DNA of 61,917 nt, from NCBI GenBank assembly GCA_011390885.1, contig JAABRO010000017.1:1-61917 (forward strand), written 5' to 3'. Below, piece after piece: positions 45,305 to 54,170 of the stretch; the stretch's first letter is position 1, and each line of letters begins with the position of its first letter. The position numbers and the translations under genes were made by a program. Under the pieces are notes generated by a model. That model was given only the letters and a program-made list of their open reading frames with translations. It had not been told where the DNA came from and searched no databases. The stretch is from Gemmatimonas sp. Its GTDB lineage: Bacteria > Gemmatimonadota > Gemmatimonadetes > Gemmatimonadales > Gemmatimonadaceae.

Positions 45305-45813
45305 CGGAAGAAGGTGAGGGCAATGTCGCCGTAGCGACGCGTGTCCCCGGTGCCGGGCAGCGTGCGCGCGGCCGGATGTTCGACCGCGAGCAGGTGCGCG
45401 AAGGGCACACGAAGCCACTGTTCGACGATCTCCGCGGCCGTGTCGTCGGCGTAGGGGGGATCGGCGAACGCCACATCGTACGCTCCGGGCGCGAGTCCCG
45501 CCACATGGCGCACCGCGTCGGCCCGCACGATGCGCGCGCGCTCACCCGCCCCGAGCGCCTCGATGTTCCGTTCGAGCAGCCGCAGCGAGGCGGGCGCGCG
45601 CTCCACGAAGTCACACTGCGCCGCGCCACGCGACAGCGCCTCCAGGCCGAGCGCGCCGGAGCCGGCGCACAGGTCGAGCACCAGCGCGTCGGGGAGTTCG
45701 TTGCGCAGGATGCTCATCCACGCCTCACGCACGCGATCGGCGGTGGGGCGCACCAGCATCCCCTTGGGAGCCTCGATACGCCGACCGCGCCACTCCCCGG
45801 CAATGATGCGCAT
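45301..45813 (-). CDS. rsmD: 16S rRNA (guanine-N2) methyltransferase
   Basis: RsmD methylates G966 of 16S rRNA. The 170-aa protein starts with [11 protein letters not shown] and carries [15 protein letters not shown], the SAM site [17 protein letters not shown] and the catalytic DPPY in [10 protein letters not shown]. All family hallmarks are present. It lies 7 bp after recJ and overlaps coaD by 4 nt. Confidence 0.96.
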   Translation of the reverse strand: MRIIAGEWRGRRIEAPKGMLVRPTADRVREAWMSILRNELPDALVLDLCAGSGALGLEALSRGAAQCDFVERAPASLRLLERNIEALGAGERARIVRADAVRHVAGLAPGAYDVAFADPPYADDTAAEIVEQWLRVPFAHLLAVEHPAARTLPGTGDTRRYGDIALTFFR

Positions 45814-45820
45814 GTGACGC

Positions 45821-47578
45821 TCAGTCGCCGAGCCGATCGGCGGACGGCCGTCGCACGTCCTGCACGCGCAGCTGCAGCCGATCGGCGCCGCGGTAATCGT
45901 CGCGTTCGAGGCGGAAGGCGAGGTCCACCGGCTGGCCGATGTCGAGGGTGCTCCCGGAGGCGGCGAGCCCCCACGCGATGCCGTCGACCGCCCCGGACGG
46001 CAGGTCCACGCTCAGGCGCAGTCCGTCCTTCCCCACGCGGCGCGGTGCGCTCGCCAGGCGCGCGCCGTCGAGGGCGAGCGTGGGCGCCGGGTTGCCGATG
46101 CCGAACGGTTCGAAGTGCCGCAGCAGCCCCTCCAGTTCATCACCGATCTCTTCCGGCGCAACGCGCAGGTCGATGCGCAGCGAGGGCACGAGATCTGCGG
46201 CGGTGAGCGTGGCGCGCGCGTGCGCGTTGAACTGCTCCCGGAAGGCGGGCAGCCGCTCGGCAGGCATCGTGAGTCCGGCCGCAGCGCGATGGCCGCCGAA
46301 CCGGTCGAAGCATGACGCGCACGCACCCAATGCCGCGTGCAGGTCGAACCCGGGGATGGAGCGGCCGGAGCCCTTGCCCACACCATCCTCGAGGGCGACC
46401 AGCACGGCCGGCCGCGCCGTCTGCTCCACGACCCGCGAGGCCACGATGCCGATCACGCCCGCGTGCCAGCCGTGATTCGCCAGCACGAGGCCGTACGTCT
46501 CGTCGAGATCGTGCGCCTCGACCTGCCGCATGGCATCCTCGAGCACCGCCTGATCGAGCGCCTGGCGCGCGCGATTGAGCTCCTCGAGCTGGCGGGCGAT
46601 CGGGTTGGCCTCCGCCTCGCTGGTCGCGAGCAGCAGCGCGAGGCCGAGCTTGGCGTCGCCGATGCGGCCAGCGGCGTTGAGCCGCGGCGCGAGCACGAAC
46701 CCGACCCGCCCCGCCGTAAGCGCCTTGCCGTCGAGCGCCGCGGCGCGGATGAGCGCGCGCAGTCCGGGATGCGGCGTGTCGGCCAGCAGCTTGAGGCCGT
46801 AGCGCACGAGCACCCGGTTCTCGCCGCGCAGTGGTGCGACGTCGGCGATCGTGGCGAGCGCCACGAGGTCGAGCTGGTCGTGGGCCGGTCGCGGCGACAC
46901 GCCCATGGCCGCGCACAGCGCGAGCGCCAGCTTGTAGGCCACGCCCACTGCCGCCAGGTCCTTGTCGGGCGACGGACACCCCTCGCGGCGAGGATTCACC
47001 ACCGCAAACGCCGGCGGCAGGCCGTGCCCCGGCAGGTGATGATCGGTGACGATCACATCCACGCCGCCCGCCATGAGCTCCGCCACCGGCGCATGCGCCG
47101 ACGTGCCGCAATCGCACGTCACCACGAGCGACGCGCCGGCGGCGCGCGCCGCGGCGACGCCCGCCGCGCTCAGGTCATACCCATCGGTGAGGCGATGCGG
47201 TACCCACGGCACCACGGTGCCGCCCAGCGTGCGCAGCACCCGCGTGAGTAGCGCCGTGGACGCCATGCCGTCCACGTCATAGTCCCCGTGCACGAAGATC
47301 GTCTCGCCACGACGGATCGCCTGCACCAAGCGCTCGACGGCTCGATCGCAGTCGAGCAGCGTGGAGGGATCGGCGAGGTGTTCGAGGCGCGGACGCAGGA
47401 AGCGTCGCGCGTCGTCGGGGGCCGCGTAGCCGCGCGCCGCGAGCAGTTCACAGACGACGCCCGGCAGGTGCAGCGCCTCCTGCAGCAGCCGCACCGACTC
47501 CGGGGAAGGCGGTGCGGCGGCGATCCAGCGGGACGCCGGACGATGACGGGGTGACGACGCGACGGGCACGAGGGCCAA
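45821..47578 (-). CDS. recJ: Single-stranded-DNA-specific exonuclease RecJ
   Basis: RecJ is a 5'-3' ssDNA exonuclease of recombination and mismatch repair. The 585-aa protein has the DHH-family motifs: HGDYDVDGMAST, VTCDCGTSAH, VTDHHLPG, then the DHHA1 part with FDRFGGHRAAAGLTM, and a C-terminal OB-fold. The start is a TTG at 47578; a GTG three codons downstream (47569) is equally possible. It is preceded by an 84-bp gap after the zinc-ribbon gene. Confidence 0.94.
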   Translation of the reverse strand: MALVPVASSPRHRPASRWIAAAPPSPESVRLLQEALHLPGVVCELLAARGYAAPDDARRFLRPRLEHLADPSTLLDCDRAVERLVQAIRRGETIFVHGDYDVDGMASTALLTRVLRTLGGTVVPWVPHRLTDGYDLSAAGVAAARAAGASLVVTCDCGTSAHAPVAELMAGGVDVIVTDHHLPGHGLPPAFAVVNPRREGCPSPDKDLAAVGVAYKLALALCAAMGVSPRPAHDQLDLVALATIADVAPLRGENRVLVRYGLKLLADTPHPGLRALIRAAALDGKALTAGRVGFVLAPRLNAAGRIGDAKLGLALLLATSEAEANPIARQLEELNRARQALDQAVLEDAMRQVEAHDLDETYGLVLANHGWHAGVIGIVASRVVEQTARPAVLVALEDGVGKGSGRSIPGFDLHAALGACASCFDRFGGHRAAAGLTMPAERLPAFREQFNAHARATLTAADLVPSLRIDLRVAPEEIGDELEGLLRHFEPFGIGNPAPTLALDGARLASAPRRVGKDGLRLSVDLPSGAVDGIAWGLAASGSTLDIGQPVDLAFRLERDDYRGADRLQLRVQDVRRPSADRLGD

Positions 47579-47662
47579 TCTACGCGCGTGCGGCGCCGTC
47601 CTGCAGCATCACACGGCCGCGGGCGGCATCGTTGCGCCGCACCGGGCCGCGTGCGCGCATGC

Positions 47663-48457
47663 TCAGCCGTCGGCGTCGGCGGACGCCGCGGCGTCCGTCG
47701 CAGGCGTTTCGGCCGCAGGCGTATCGGTCGCAGGCGCGCCGGCAGCGGGCGCCTCGGGCGCCGCGTACAGCAGCACGCCACACGCTTCGCACACGTCGAT
47801 CAGGCCGGCCACGAGCAGCGCGTTGCGCCGCTGCAGCGGAATCGAGGTGTCGCACGCACCACAGGTGAGGCCGCGGATCGCGAACAGCGCCTGACTGCGG
47901 CGACGCGCCGCGATGCGATCGTAGCGCGAGAGCAGCGACGCGCCCACCCCGCTCGCCTTGTCCGCGCGTACCCGACGCGCTTCGCTGAGCATCGACTCGA
48001 GACGCGACGTCTCGGCGCGCAGCGACTCGCGCGCACCGACCTGCTCCTCGTCGATCGCCGCGGCGGCCGCGCGATGCGCCTCGAGCGCCGACGCCATCTC
48101 ACCGAGTCGGCGCGCCATGCCGGCGAGCTCACTCTCCTCCTCGGCGAGCACACGGCGCGCCATCTCCACCTGCGCCATCGCCGCCGTGGCCTCGCGCAGC
48201 TTCCGTGCCTGGTCGAGCGTGGCCACGTTCCGCTCGTGCTTCTCGCGGTGCTCCTTGATGCGTGCTTCGAGCGTCCGGTACTTGTCCGTCTCGCGTTCGA
48301 TCGCCAGCCGGGTGCGCTCCACCTCGTCGTGCGCGCGCTGTCGTGCCTTGTCGAGCGAAGCGAGCCGCGGCGCGAAGGCCGCCAGCTCCCCTTCGATCGC
48401 ACGAATCGCGTCATCGTCTTCCTGCACTGCCAGCAACGCCTCGAGTTCCGGCTGCAC
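47663..48457 (-). CDS. Coiled-coil protein with C-terminal C4 zinc ribbon (DUF164/CT398-like)
   Basis: The 264-aa product opens QPELEALLAVQEDDDAIRAIE, continues as a long charged coiled coil (about 25-165) and then a zinc ribbon with two CxxC pairs, LTCGACDT and VCEACG, at about residues 200-230. This layout is that of the widespread but poorly understood CT398/zf-RING_7 family, for which nucleic-acid or trafficking roles have been suggested. The last about 35 residues are low-complexity Ala/Thr/Pro/Asp repeats encoded by 15-bp tandem units and probably disordered. It starts at a GTG at 48457 and lies between dnaG and recJ. Confidence 0.82.
   Translation of the reverse strand: MQPELEALLAVQEDDDAIRAIEGELAAFAPRLASLDKARQRAHDEVERTRLAIERETDKYRTLEARIKEHREKHERNVATLDQARKLREATAAMAQVEMARRVLAEEESELAGMARRLGEMASALEAHRAAAAAIDEEQVGARESLRAETSRLESMLSEARRVRADKASGVGASLLSRYDRIAARRRSQALFAIRGLTCGACDTSIPLQRRNALLVAGLIDVCEACGVLLYAAPEAPAAGAPATDTPAAETPATDAAASADADG
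47697..47741. repeat. Three imperfect 15-bp tandem repeats inside the zinc-ribbon gene
   Basis: Units GTCGCAGGCGTTTCG, GCCGCAGGCGTATCG and GTCGCAGGCGCGCCG follow one another in frame and encode the Pro/Ala/Thr tail of the zinc-ribbon protein. The multiple of three preserves the frame, so copy number could vary without loss of function. Confidence 0.75.
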
Positions 48458-48522
48458 GCACCCCTCCCATCATGACGGAAAACTGCCCGCCGCGGCGCGA
48501 GCCTCCACCGCGGACCCTTCGT

Positions 48523-48545
48523 AACATACGCGGCGACGCGCCGCG
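48523..48545 (-). promoter_or_regulatory. Hairpin and -10-like element between dnaG and the zinc-ribbon gene
   Basis: CGCGGCG, CGT loop, CGCCGCG (48529-48545) forms a perfect 7-bp stem after the dnaG stop, followed immediately on the minus strand by TATGTT (48523-48528), which resembles a -10 hexamer. No good -35 is visible at 17 bp. The 127-bp gap has no gene and is the only large break in this run, so a terminator/promoter pair is plausible. Confidence 0.35.
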
Positions 48546-48584
48546 GTGACGCCCGCCCGACGGTGCGCCGCGCGGCCGTGTCAC

Positions 48585-50501
48585 CTACTTGGGATTACGC
48601 CCTTTTCCCCCCGGGTGCAAGAGGGCCTGGCGTTCCCGTGCAAGCCGGTCCTTCTCCTGCATGAGCGCGCGCTGCTCCTCCCCCTCCGTTTCCGCGATCC
48701 GACGCTGGAGCTCGGCCATGCGGAACTCCAGCTGACGCCGATCGAGCTTCATGAGGCTCCACTCCACGTCGCTCGGCGCTTCCGCCTGCGAGAGCAGCGA
48801 CTCCACGAGCGTCGTCAGCTCGGGGTGCGCCTCGCGCAGCACGTCGACCAGCTCCACCTCGACGCCGTGCGCCAGCAGCGCCGCAAAGAGCGCCGCATAG
48901 CGCGCATCGCGGAACGAGTCGGGGCCATGCCGCTCCGCCACGCGCTCCACCCAGCCGCGGTCGCGCAGCATGACGCGCACCAGTTCGCGCTCGATCGGCT
49001 CCTCGCTTGCTGCCGCGCGCGGCGGCGCCTCGGTGGCCAGCCACTCGGGACCCTGGCCCCGACCGCGCCCCTTCCACTGCGGCTTCCACTGCCCCTTCGG
49101 CACCCACTCGCGTCGCGGGGCGGCCGGTGCCTCGTCGTCCGGTGGCGGCGGGCCATCGGGGCCGTCCGCCATCGGTGGCGCACCGCCGCCCGTTGCCGCG
49201 CGCGGTCGACCGGGTGGAGGCGTCGGCTCGTCGGCCTCACGGACCACGAGCGCGCGGTCGATGGCCGCCGCCTCGGCAAGTCGGGCCACGTACAGATCGC
49301 GCGTGATCGGGTCCTTCGTCGCGCGAATCGTGGGCAGCAGCTTGTCCACCGCACGCCGACGGTGGTGGAGGTCGGCGAACCAGCCCTTGCGCGCCAACAG
49401 GTCCACCTGCAGGTCGAAGAGGTCCACCGCGTCGTGCAGCGCGGCCTCGAGCGCACCGGCACCGCGCGCGCGCACGAACGTGTCGGGGTCCTCGCCCCGC
49501 GGCAGCGACACCACGCGGACCGCTGCCCCGTGCCGCAGCAGCTCGAGCCCCGACCGGAAGGTGGCCTTGAGCCCCGCCTCGTCGCTGTCGTACAGCAGGA
49601 ACACCTCGGGGGCGTACCGCACGACGAGCGCGGCCTGCTCCTCGGTAAGCGCCGTGCCAAGCGGGGCCACGACCTCCTCGATGCCACCGAGCGCCACGCG
49701 GATCGCGTCGAGATAGCCCTCCACTACGAGCAGGCGACCCGCCCGCCGCGCGGCCTGCCGCGCCGTGTGCATGCCGTACAGCACGCGCCGCTTCTGGAAG
49801 ACGCCGCTCTCGGCCGAGTTGAGGTACTTGGGCGTATCGTCGCCGAGCGCGCGCCCGCCGAAGCCCACATGCCGCCCGAGTTCGTCGAGGATCGGAAACA
49901 TGACGCGCCCACGGAAGCGCGGGCGCACGCTGCCCTCCTCCTCGCGCACGACGAGGAGTCCAGCCTCGCGCAGTCGATCCTGGTCGAAGCCCAGCGTGGC
50001 GAGATGCTTGAGCAGCAGCTGGCCGTCGCGCGGCGCGAACCCGATGCCGAAGCGCGCGCAGGCCTCGTCGTCGAGCTCGCGGCCGGCCAGGTACTCGCGC
50101 GCCACGCGACCCATGTCCGGGTCGCGCAGCTGCGCCTGGAAGAACGCCGCCGCGTGCGACAGCACCTCCCAGTTCGGCTCGTTGGGGTCTGGGGCGTGGG
50201 CGCGCGTGGGCGTGTCGACCACCTCGATGCCCACCTTCTCGCCGAGCAACTTCACCGCCGACGTGAAGTCGAGCGACAGGCGCTTGCGCAGGAAGGAGAT
50301 GACGTCGCCGCTCTCGTGGCACACGAAGCAGTGGTACTGCCCGCGCTTGGACGAGACGGAGAAGTTGGGGTTCTTCCCGCCGTGAAACGGACACGCCCCG
50401 CGAAAGTCGGTGCCGACGCGTCGCAGCGGGACGTACTCGCCGATCACCTGTGCGATGTCGGCGGCGGTGCGCACGCGCTCGACGACGTCATCGGGGATCA
50501 T
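48585..50501 (-). CDS. dnaG: DNA primase
   Basis: DnaG makes RNA primers for replication. The 638-aa protein has the N-terminal CHC2 zinc-binding domain (CPFHGGKNPNFSV then YHCFVCHESGDVISF), the TOPRIM core (about 260-350) with LLVVEGYLDAI, APLGTALTEEQA and LLYDSDEAGLKA holding the metal-binding acidic residues, and a C-terminal helicase-interaction region. A Pro/Gly/Ala-rich low-complexity linker lies at about 425-485. The start ATG at 50501 fits IPDDVVERVR. It follows mutS2 after 9 bp. rpoD is not adjacent here, unlike the classic macromolecular-synthesis operon. Confidence 0.96.
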   Translation of the reverse strand: MIPDDVVERVRTAADIAQVIGEYVPLRRVGTDFRGACPFHGGKNPNFSVSSKRGQYHCFVCHESGDVISFLRKRLSLDFTSAVKLLGEKVGIEVVDTPTRAHAPDPNEPNWEVLSHAAAFFQAQLRDPDMGRVAREYLAGRELDDEACARFGIGFAPRDGQLLLKHLATLGFDQDRLREAGLLVVREEEGSVRPRFRGRVMFPILDELGRHVGFGGRALGDDTPKYLNSAESGVFQKRRVLYGMHTARQAARRAGRLLVVEGYLDAIRVALGGIEEVVAPLGTALTEEQAALVVRYAPEVFLLYDSDEAGLKATFRSGLELLRHGAAVRVVSLPRGEDPDTFVRARGAGALEAALHDAVDLFDLQVDLLARKGWFADLHHRRRAVDKLLPTIRATKDPITRDLYVARLAEAAAIDRALVVREADEPTPPPGRPRAATGGGAPPMADGPDGPPPPDDEAPAAPRREWVPKGQWKPQWKGRGRGQGPEWLATEAPPRAAASEEPIERELVRVMLRDRGWVERVAERHGPDSFRDARYAALFAALLAHGVEVELVDVLREAHPELTTLVESLLSQAEAPSDVEWSLMKLDRRQLEFRMAELQRRIAETEGEEQRALMQEKDRLARERQALLHPGGKGRNPK

Positions 50502-50510
50502 GGCCGAAAG

Positions 50511-52940
50511 CTACCGCAGTTCGGCCACGGTCACACCCGCCCCGCCCTCGTTCCACGCCCCCCAGCGATGACTGGCCACACGCCGGTCGCCGCGCAGCAT
50601 CTCGCCCACGCGCTCGCGCAACGCGCCCGTGCCCTTGCCGTGGATGATGCGCAGCTCGCGCAGGTCGTTGCGCACCGCGGCGTCGATGGCCTGCACGAGC
50701 GCGACCTCGACTTCATCCACGCGCATGCCACGCAGGTCCACTTCGCGGATCGGATCGACCTCCGGCACGTCCCCGAGGATCGGCACGCGCACCTGCGGCG
50801 GTGGCGGGGCGGCGGTGTGCGTGAGCGCGGACAGCGGCACGTTGAGCGACAGCGAGCCCACGAGCACGCGGGCCTGGTCGCCGCGCACTTCCACGATGGA
50901 TCCGGCCTTGTCACCGAGCGTGGCGACGAGCACCGCGTCGCCCGCGGCAAACGGCCGCGCCGGCCTGGCCTTGCCGGCCGGCGCGCCGGCGCGCGCTCCG
51001 CCGGTGCGTGCGCGCGCCTCGCGCTCGTCCATCTTCGCCACGGCCGCCTGCTGGCCGGCCGCCGCGTCCTCGACCGACCGGCGCGCCTCACGCGCCGCCG
51101 ACTCGATCGCCTCGGCCGAAATCGACGCCGACTGCGCCGCGCTCTTCACCGCCGCGATCGCGCGCTCCACCTCGGCCCGCGCCTCGAGCAGGTACTTGCG
51201 GGCCTCCTGACGCGAGGAGCGCTCGAGCTCCTTCTCCTTCTCGCGCGCCTTCTTCTCGCGATCCGCCACGGCCGCCATGCGACTGCGCGCGCGCTGGTTC
51301 TCGCGTTCCGCCTCGGCCTCGCGCTCGGCAAGCAACGCCTCACGGGCTTCGACATCGGCCAGCAGGATGGCGAGATCGCGCTCCCCCTTGGGCAGGCGCG
51401 ACTCGGCCACGTCGAGCACCTCGTCGGGCAGGCGCAGGCGACGCGCAATGGACAAGCCGTACGACCGGCCGGGCACACCCTTGATGAGGCGATAGGTCGG
51501 CGCGAGCTCCACGGCGTCGAACTGCAGCGATGCATTCACCACGCCCTCCACCTCCGTGGCCAGCAGTTTGAGCTGGCCAAGGTGCGTGGTAGCGATCGTG
51601 AGCACGCCGCGCCGCGTGAGCGTCTCGAGAATCGCGCCGCCGAGGGCTGCGCCTTCGGCGGGATCGGTGCCGGAGCCCACCTCGTCCATGAGCACGAGCG
51701 AACGCGACGTGGCCGAGGCGAGGATCTCGCCCTGATGCTTGAGGTGCGCGCTGAAGGTGGAGAGGCTCGCCTCGATGGACTGTTCATCGCCCACATCGGC
51801 GAACACGTCGTCGAAGACGGGGAGCCGGCTGCCCGCCGCCACGGGCACCGGCACGCCGCACTGCGCCATCATGGCGATCAGGCCGATGGCCTTGAGCAGT
51901 ACGGTCTTGCCGCCGGTGTTCGGTCCCGACACGAGCAGCGTGCGCTCACCGGCCTCGAGGCGCAGCGTGAACGGCACCACGTTGATGCCCTGCGCGAGCA
52001 GCAGCGGATGCCGTGCGTGCACATACTCGCAGCCGGCCGCCGGCTCCACGAACTCCACCTCGCCAGCGTGCACGTCCTGCGCGTAGCGCGCGCGCGCGAG
52101 CAGCGCGTCGAGCGCGACGAGCGCCGCGAACGCGTCCCGCATCTCCTCGTAGCGCGGATGCAGCAGCGCCGTGAGCTCACTCAGGATACGTTCGATCTCG
52201 CGCTGCTCCTCGATCTCGAGTTCGCGCAGCCGATTGCCGAACTCGACGGCCGCGGGCGGCTCCACGAAGATCGTGGCCCCGGTGCCCGACGTGTCGTGCA
52301 CGATGCCCCCAACGATCACGCGCGCCTCGCGCCGCACGGGCATCACCCAGCGGCCATTGCGCATGGTGACCGACAGGTCGCTCACCTGGTGATGCGTGTC
52401 GAGGCGTGCCATCTCGCGCTCGAGCAGGCGCACGAGTTCGCCCTCGGCGCGTCGCAGCTCCGCACGCACGCGGCGCAGTGCGGGACTCGCGTCATCGCGC
52501 ACGGTGCCATCGTCGTTGATGGCCCGACCGATCGCCTCTTCTTCGGTGCGTGCGTCGATCAGCGCGTCGGCGAGCGGCGCGAGGATGGCGCGGGCGATGG
52601 CGGGCCGACGCGGATCGCGCAGCGCATCGCGCGTGCGGCGTGACGACCGCAGGAAGGTGGCGCCGTGCAGCAGCTCTTCGGCGCTCCACGTGGCACCGGC
52701 GACGCGCAGCCTGACGAGCGCGGCCCCGAGGTCGGGGATCTTCTCGGGCGTGTACGGACCGTCGCCGCTGATGAGCGTGCGCATCGCGCCGACCCGACGA
52801 TGCTCCGCCTCGAGCGCCTCGCGCTCGGCGATGGGGCGAAGGGCACGCACGGCAGTCGCACCCGGCGTGGAATGCGCGCGCTGGCTCACGTGCAGGAGCA
52901 CACGCGAGAGTTCGAGAATGCCGAGGGCGTGCGTGTTCAT
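50511..52940 (-). CDS. mutS2: MutS2 ATPase/endonuclease
   Basis: MutS2 proteins act on recombination intermediates and, as shown more recently, on collided ribosomes; they are not mismatch-repair MutS. The 809-aa protein lacks the mismatch-recognition domain, has the core and clamp region, Walker A SGPNTGGKT with following VLMDEVGSGTDPAEG and TTHLGQLK, a long charged coiled coil (about 500-650) and a C-terminal Smr nuclease domain (VDLRGMRVDEVEVAL, IIHGKGTGALRERV). All landmarks are intact. It is separated from the YqeY-like gene by 27 bp. Confidence 0.95.
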   Translation of the reverse strand: MNTHALGILELSRVLLHVSQRAHSTPGATAVRALRPIAEREALEAEHRRVGAMRTLISGDGPYTPEKIPDLGAALVRLRVAGATWSAEELLHGATFLRSSRRTRDALRDPRRPAIARAILAPLADALIDARTEEEAIGRAINDDGTVRDDASPALRRVRAELRRAEGELVRLLEREMARLDTHHQVSDLSVTMRNGRWVMPVRREARVIVGGIVHDTSGTGATIFVEPPAAVEFGNRLRELEIEEQREIERILSELTALLHPRYEEMRDAFAALVALDALLARARYAQDVHAGEVEFVEPAAGCEYVHARHPLLLAQGINVVPFTLRLEAGERTLLVSGPNTGGKTVLLKAIGLIAMMAQCGVPVPVAAGSRLPVFDDVFADVGDEQSIEASLSTFSAHLKHQGEILASATSRSLVLMDEVGSGTDPAEGAALGGAILETLTRRGVLTIATTHLGQLKLLATEVEGVVNASLQFDAVELAPTYRLIKGVPGRSYGLSIARRLRLPDEVLDVAESRLPKGERDLAILLADVEAREALLAEREAEAERENQRARSRMAAVADREKKAREKEKELERSSRQEARKYLLEARAEVERAIAAVKSAAQSASISAEAIESAAREARRSVEDAAAGQQAAVAKMDEREARARTGGARAGAPAGKARPARPFAAGDAVLVATLGDKAGSIVEVRGDQARVLVGSLSLNVPLSALTHTAAPPPPQVRVPILGDVPEVDPIREVDLRGMRVDEVEVALVQAIDAAVRNDLRELRIIHGKGTGALRERVGEMLRGDRRVASHRWGAWNEGGAGVTVAELR

Positions 52941-52967
52941 GAGGCCTCGTTCCGCTTGGGGCGGAGG

Positions 52968-53417
52968 CTACTGCTGCGCCAGCTCTTCCTTGGCGATGGC
53001 GCTGATGCGGCTGCCGTCGGCGCGGCCCTTGAACTGCGGCATGACACGCCCCATGACGGCCCCGATGTTCGCGGCGCCCGCTGCGACCGCGGCGCGCACG
53101 GCGACCCGCAGTTCGTCGTCCCCGACGGCGGGTGGGAGGTACTGCTCGAGGGCGTGCGCCTCGGCGGCTTCACGCGCGGCGAGTTCGGCGCGCCCGCCCG
53201 TCTCGTACATCTGCTGCGACTCGCGCCGCCGCTTGATGCCGCGACGCACCACGTCGATGACGTCATCGTCGGTGAGTGGACCGCTCGAATCGAGTTCGCG
53301 ATTGCGCAAGTCGGCCAGCACCGTACCGAGCAGCAGCAGCGCGTCCTTGTCCTGCGCGCGCCGAGCAGCGGTGAGGTCGTCCTGGATGCGCGCGAACAGC
53401 GGCGCGAGGTCGGCCAT
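52968..53417 (-). CDS. GatB/YqeY-domain protein
   Basis: The 149-aa protein is a stand-alone YqeY/GatB C-terminal-like domain: TAARRAQDKDALLLLGTVLADLRNRELD, then IKRRRESQQMYETGGR, YLPPAVGDDEL and the C-terminal GAVMGRVMPQFKGRADG. This domain in GatB binds tRNA; the free protein's function is not established. Its position directly after rpsU is the usual one in many bacteria. The ATG at 53417 gives the typical length. Confidence 0.9.
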   Translation of the reverse strand: MADLAPLFARIQDDLTAARRAQDKDALLLLGTVLADLRNRELDSSGPLTDDDVIDVVRRGIKRRRESQQMYETGGRAELAAREAAEAHALEQYLPPAVGDDELRVAVRAAVAAGAANIGAVMGRVMPQFKGRADGSRISAIAKEELAQQ

Positions 53418-53428
53418 GCGGGCCGGCC

Positions 53429-53614
53429 TCAGGCGCGCGTGCGACGGTTCTTGCGAATCGCGGCGTTCAGCTTGCGCTTGCGGCGCTCGCTCGGCTTCTC
53501 GTAGTGCCGATGCTTGCGCAGGTCGGACAGGATTCCGGCCTTCTCGACCTTCTTCTTGAAGCGCTTGAGGGCGCGCTCGAAGTTCTCGTCCTCGTGGATG
53601 ATGATCTCCGACAA
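53429..53614 (-). CDS. rpsU: 30S ribosomal protein S21
   Basis: S21 is a small, basic, late-binding protein near the anti-Shine-Dalgarno region. The 61-aa product begins SEIIIHEDENFERALKRFKK and ends in the basic KLNAAIRKNRR tail. I assign a TTG start at 53614 because no ATG or GTG exists upstream at the right place; GGGAG lies about 10 nt before it. Weak start use could help limit S21. It has its own predicted promoter and a structured leader. Confidence 0.94.
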   Translation of the reverse strand: MSEIIIHEDENFERALKRFKKKVEKAGILSDLRKHRHYEKPSERRKRKLNAAIRKNRRTRA

Positions 53615-53640
53615 ACCGAACTCTCCCGTGGGGCCGTTGT

Positions 53641-53657
53641 GCGACGCGAAGCGTCGC
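53641..53657 (-). promoter_or_regulatory. Hairpin in the rpsU leader
   Basis: GCGACGC, TTC loop, GCGTCGC forms a perfect 7-bp stem in the 5' leader, 26 nt before the TTG start of rpsU. It could control rpsU translation or mRNA stability. Confidence 0.4.
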
Positions 53658-53712
53658 GAGTGCGCCGAGCAGACTGAACCGCGTGGCGTAAGTGATGTAC
53701 TGGCAGCCGTGT

Positions 53713-53741
53713 AGCATACCACGGGCTGCCTCGTGGGTCAA
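53713..53741 (-). promoter_or_regulatory. Predicted sigma-70 promoter for rpsU
   Basis: TTGACC (53736-53741) and TATGCT (53713-53718) on the minus strand, spacer 17 bp. This is the best-matching promoter in the window. The start is predicted near 53706, giving a leader of about 90 nt. It lies between the HIT gene and rpsU, so rpsU and the genes after it can be transcribed apart from the dnaJ block. Confidence 0.65.
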
Positions 53742-53763
53742 GCGGCGTCGTTTCCGGGGGGCG

Positions 53764-54108
53764 TCAGCCTGGCGGCCAGCCCAAGGCACGCCCGCCCAGC
53801 ACGTGCCAGTGGAGGTGCCCCACCGACTGCCCGCCGTCCTCGCCGACGTTCGTGACCACCCGATAGCCCGACTCGGCGATCCCCTCCTGGCGCGCCACGT
53901 CCGCCGCCAGCATCGCCAGCTCCCCGAGCTCCGCTGCATCGGTCGCCTCCGACAGCGACCCGATGTGCCGGCGAGGAATCACCAGCACGTGCACCGGCGC
54001 CTTCGGCGCAATGTCGCGGAAGGCGATCGCGAAGGCCGTCTCGGCGACGATCGTGGCCGGGATCTCTCCGTCGACAATTCGGCAGAACAGGCAGGAGGTG
54101 TCGGACAT
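53764..54108 (-). CDS. HIT-family nucleotide hydrolase/transferase
   Basis: The 114-aa protein is a histidine-triad (HIT) protein close to the HINT branch: CLFCRIVDGEIPATIV at the N-terminus (CxxC zinc-like pair), FRDIAPKAPVHVLVIPRRHI in the middle and the catalytic triad SVGHLHWHVLGG. Substrates are adenosine phosphoramidates or similar; the physiological substrate in bacteria is unsettled. It lies 62 bp after rsmE. Confidence 0.93.
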   Translation of the reverse strand: MSDTSCLFCRIVDGEIPATIVAETAFAIAFRDIAPKAPVHVLVIPRRHIGSLSEATDAAELGELAMLAADVARQEGIAESGYRVVTNVGEDGGQSVGHLHWHVLGGRALGWPPG

Positions 54109-54170
54109 GCGCGTGAGGTCAGGGGTGGAATCGAAGCGAAGCTACCCGATCGGCCGGGGGCCGGGAAGCG

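Noticed and set aside
48546-52643. A 1365-codon plus-strand open frame opposite dnaG and mutS2
   Set aside because: It mirrors the real minus-strand genes in a very GC-rich sequence, is Arg/Ala/His-rich with no recognisable domain and has no ribosome site; a shadow frame.
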